This document shows positions 21,980-22,307 of a DNA stretch of 22,307 nucleotides, piece by piece (the first letter of the stretch is position 1; each line of letters begins with the position of its first letter). The position numbers and the translations under genes were made by a program. The notes under the pieces were generated by a model. The model searched no databases. It saw nothing but the letters and a program-made list of their open reading frames with translations, and had not been told where the DNA came from. Source of the DNA: Gemmatimonadota bacterium. Its GTDB lineage: Bacteria > Gemmatimonadota > Gemmatimonadetes > Longimicrobiales > UBA6960. The stretch covers positions 75,066 through 97,372 of the forward strand of contig PAUA01000014.1 in assembly GCA_002712565.1 (NCBI GenBank), given 5' to 3'.

Positions 21980-22307
21980 TCAAAGATCCATGAGGACGGC
22001 TGGGTCGACGTTCCCGCCGCTCACGACCGCGACCACACTTCGACCCTCCGTCTCGACCTGGCCGGACCGCAGTGCGGCCGTGGTTGCGGCTCCCGACAAC
22101 TCGACCACCAACCTCTGCCGCTTGAACAGAAACGCTGACGCGCTCCTGATCGCGTCGTCGTCCACGAGCACGACGTCATCCACAAGCTCACACACGTGTT
22201 TGAACGCCAAGTCCCCGGTCCGCACCGGCATGAGGCCATCGGCGACAGACTCGGTCCGATCGAGCGTGACCGGCTCGCCAGCCTCGAGCGCCGCCTTCAT
22301 GGACGCA
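21980..22307 (-). CDS. PLP-dependent serine/threonine dehydratase-like protein, C-terminal part (cut by window edge)
   Basis: Only the last 109 or so residues are inside the window; the frame continues to base 22307 with no start. The fragment reads ASMKAALEAGEPVTLDRT, VADGLMPVRTGDLAFKHV, LVDDDAIRSASAFLFKRQRLV and VVAVVSGGNVDPAVL. The VADGL segment and the closing SGGNVD are typical of the fold-type II threonine/serine dehydratases and serine racemases. The PLP lysine and the phosphate-binding Gly loop lie outside the window. It ends 3 bases before the HAD gene. An ATG at 22300 is probably internal. Confidence 0.82.
   Translation of the reverse strand, partial: ASMKAALEAGEPVTLDRTESVADGLMPVRTGDLAFKHVCELVDDVVLVDDDAIRSASAFLFKRQRLVVELSGAATTAALRSGQVETEGRSVVAVVSGGNVDPAVLMDL

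Noticed and set aside
1..22307. CRISPR array, insertion sequence or prophage
   Set aside because: No spaced identical repeats of 25-40 bases, no transposase, integrase or phage structural motifs were seen.

Overview
This is 22.3 kb of a GC-rich bacterial genome. It carries mostly ordinary chromosomal genes plus one clear catabolic module. Tat and Sec signal peptides, a lipobox and a membrane-anchored M23 peptidase suggest a diderm. The mix of ThuA-like, lipoprotein, RicT and XdhC-type genes would fit a Gemmatimonadota-like, possibly marine lineage, but that placement is a low-confidence guess. I see no insertion sequence, prophage, CRISPR array or toxin-defence island.

Layout. Bases 220-2254 hold a secreted ThuA-like protein, a convergent Tat-exported VOC/glyoxalase protein and a small Gly-rich secreted protein. 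Bases 2255-2600 have no intact gene but keep two recognisable 3' gene ends facing away from each other. Bases 2601-7232 (minus strand) form a compact taurine operon: an AGCS-type sodium symporter, sulfoacetaldehyde acetyltransferase (xsc) and taurine-pyruvate aminotransferase (tpa). Together they would import taurine or alanine, deaminate taurine to sulfoacetaldehyde and cleave that to acetyl phosphate plus sulfite. Phosphate acetyltransferase and sulfite export or oxidation genes are not in the window.

Divergent from the operon is a 3-hydroxyisobutyrate-dehydrogenase-family reductase (7500-8408). A tRNA-Asn (minus) and about 320 bases of hairpin-rich intergenic DNA follow, then an MFS transporter whose start is unusual (a short leader ORF with a TTGA overlap). 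Next comes a housekeeping run, accA-ricT-metG (10289-13683), and an M23 peptidase with its own promoter and a duplicated start region.

Bases 14861-20187 look like one long transcription unit: a coiled-coil lipoprotein, a fused FadJ-type beta-oxidation enzyme with no canonical start codon at its true N-terminus, a MobA/MocA-like nucleotidyltransferase, the two halves of XdhC as separate genes in reversed order, and a DUF402 protein. The middle three belong to molybdenum-hydroxylase maturation, although no molybdoenzyme is in view. The unit collides with a minus-strand group through a shared CTAG stop: a small conserved-looking protein, a membrane-anchored DsbA-like thiol oxidoreductase, a HAD phosphatase and a truncated PLP-dependent dehydratase at the right edge.

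I found no convincing new multi-gene system. The points most worth a second look are the deletion scar at 2292-2571, the missing fadJ start, the two unrelated 11-bp tandem repeats at gene boundaries, and the duplicated or overlapping translation starts of the MFS and M23 genes.
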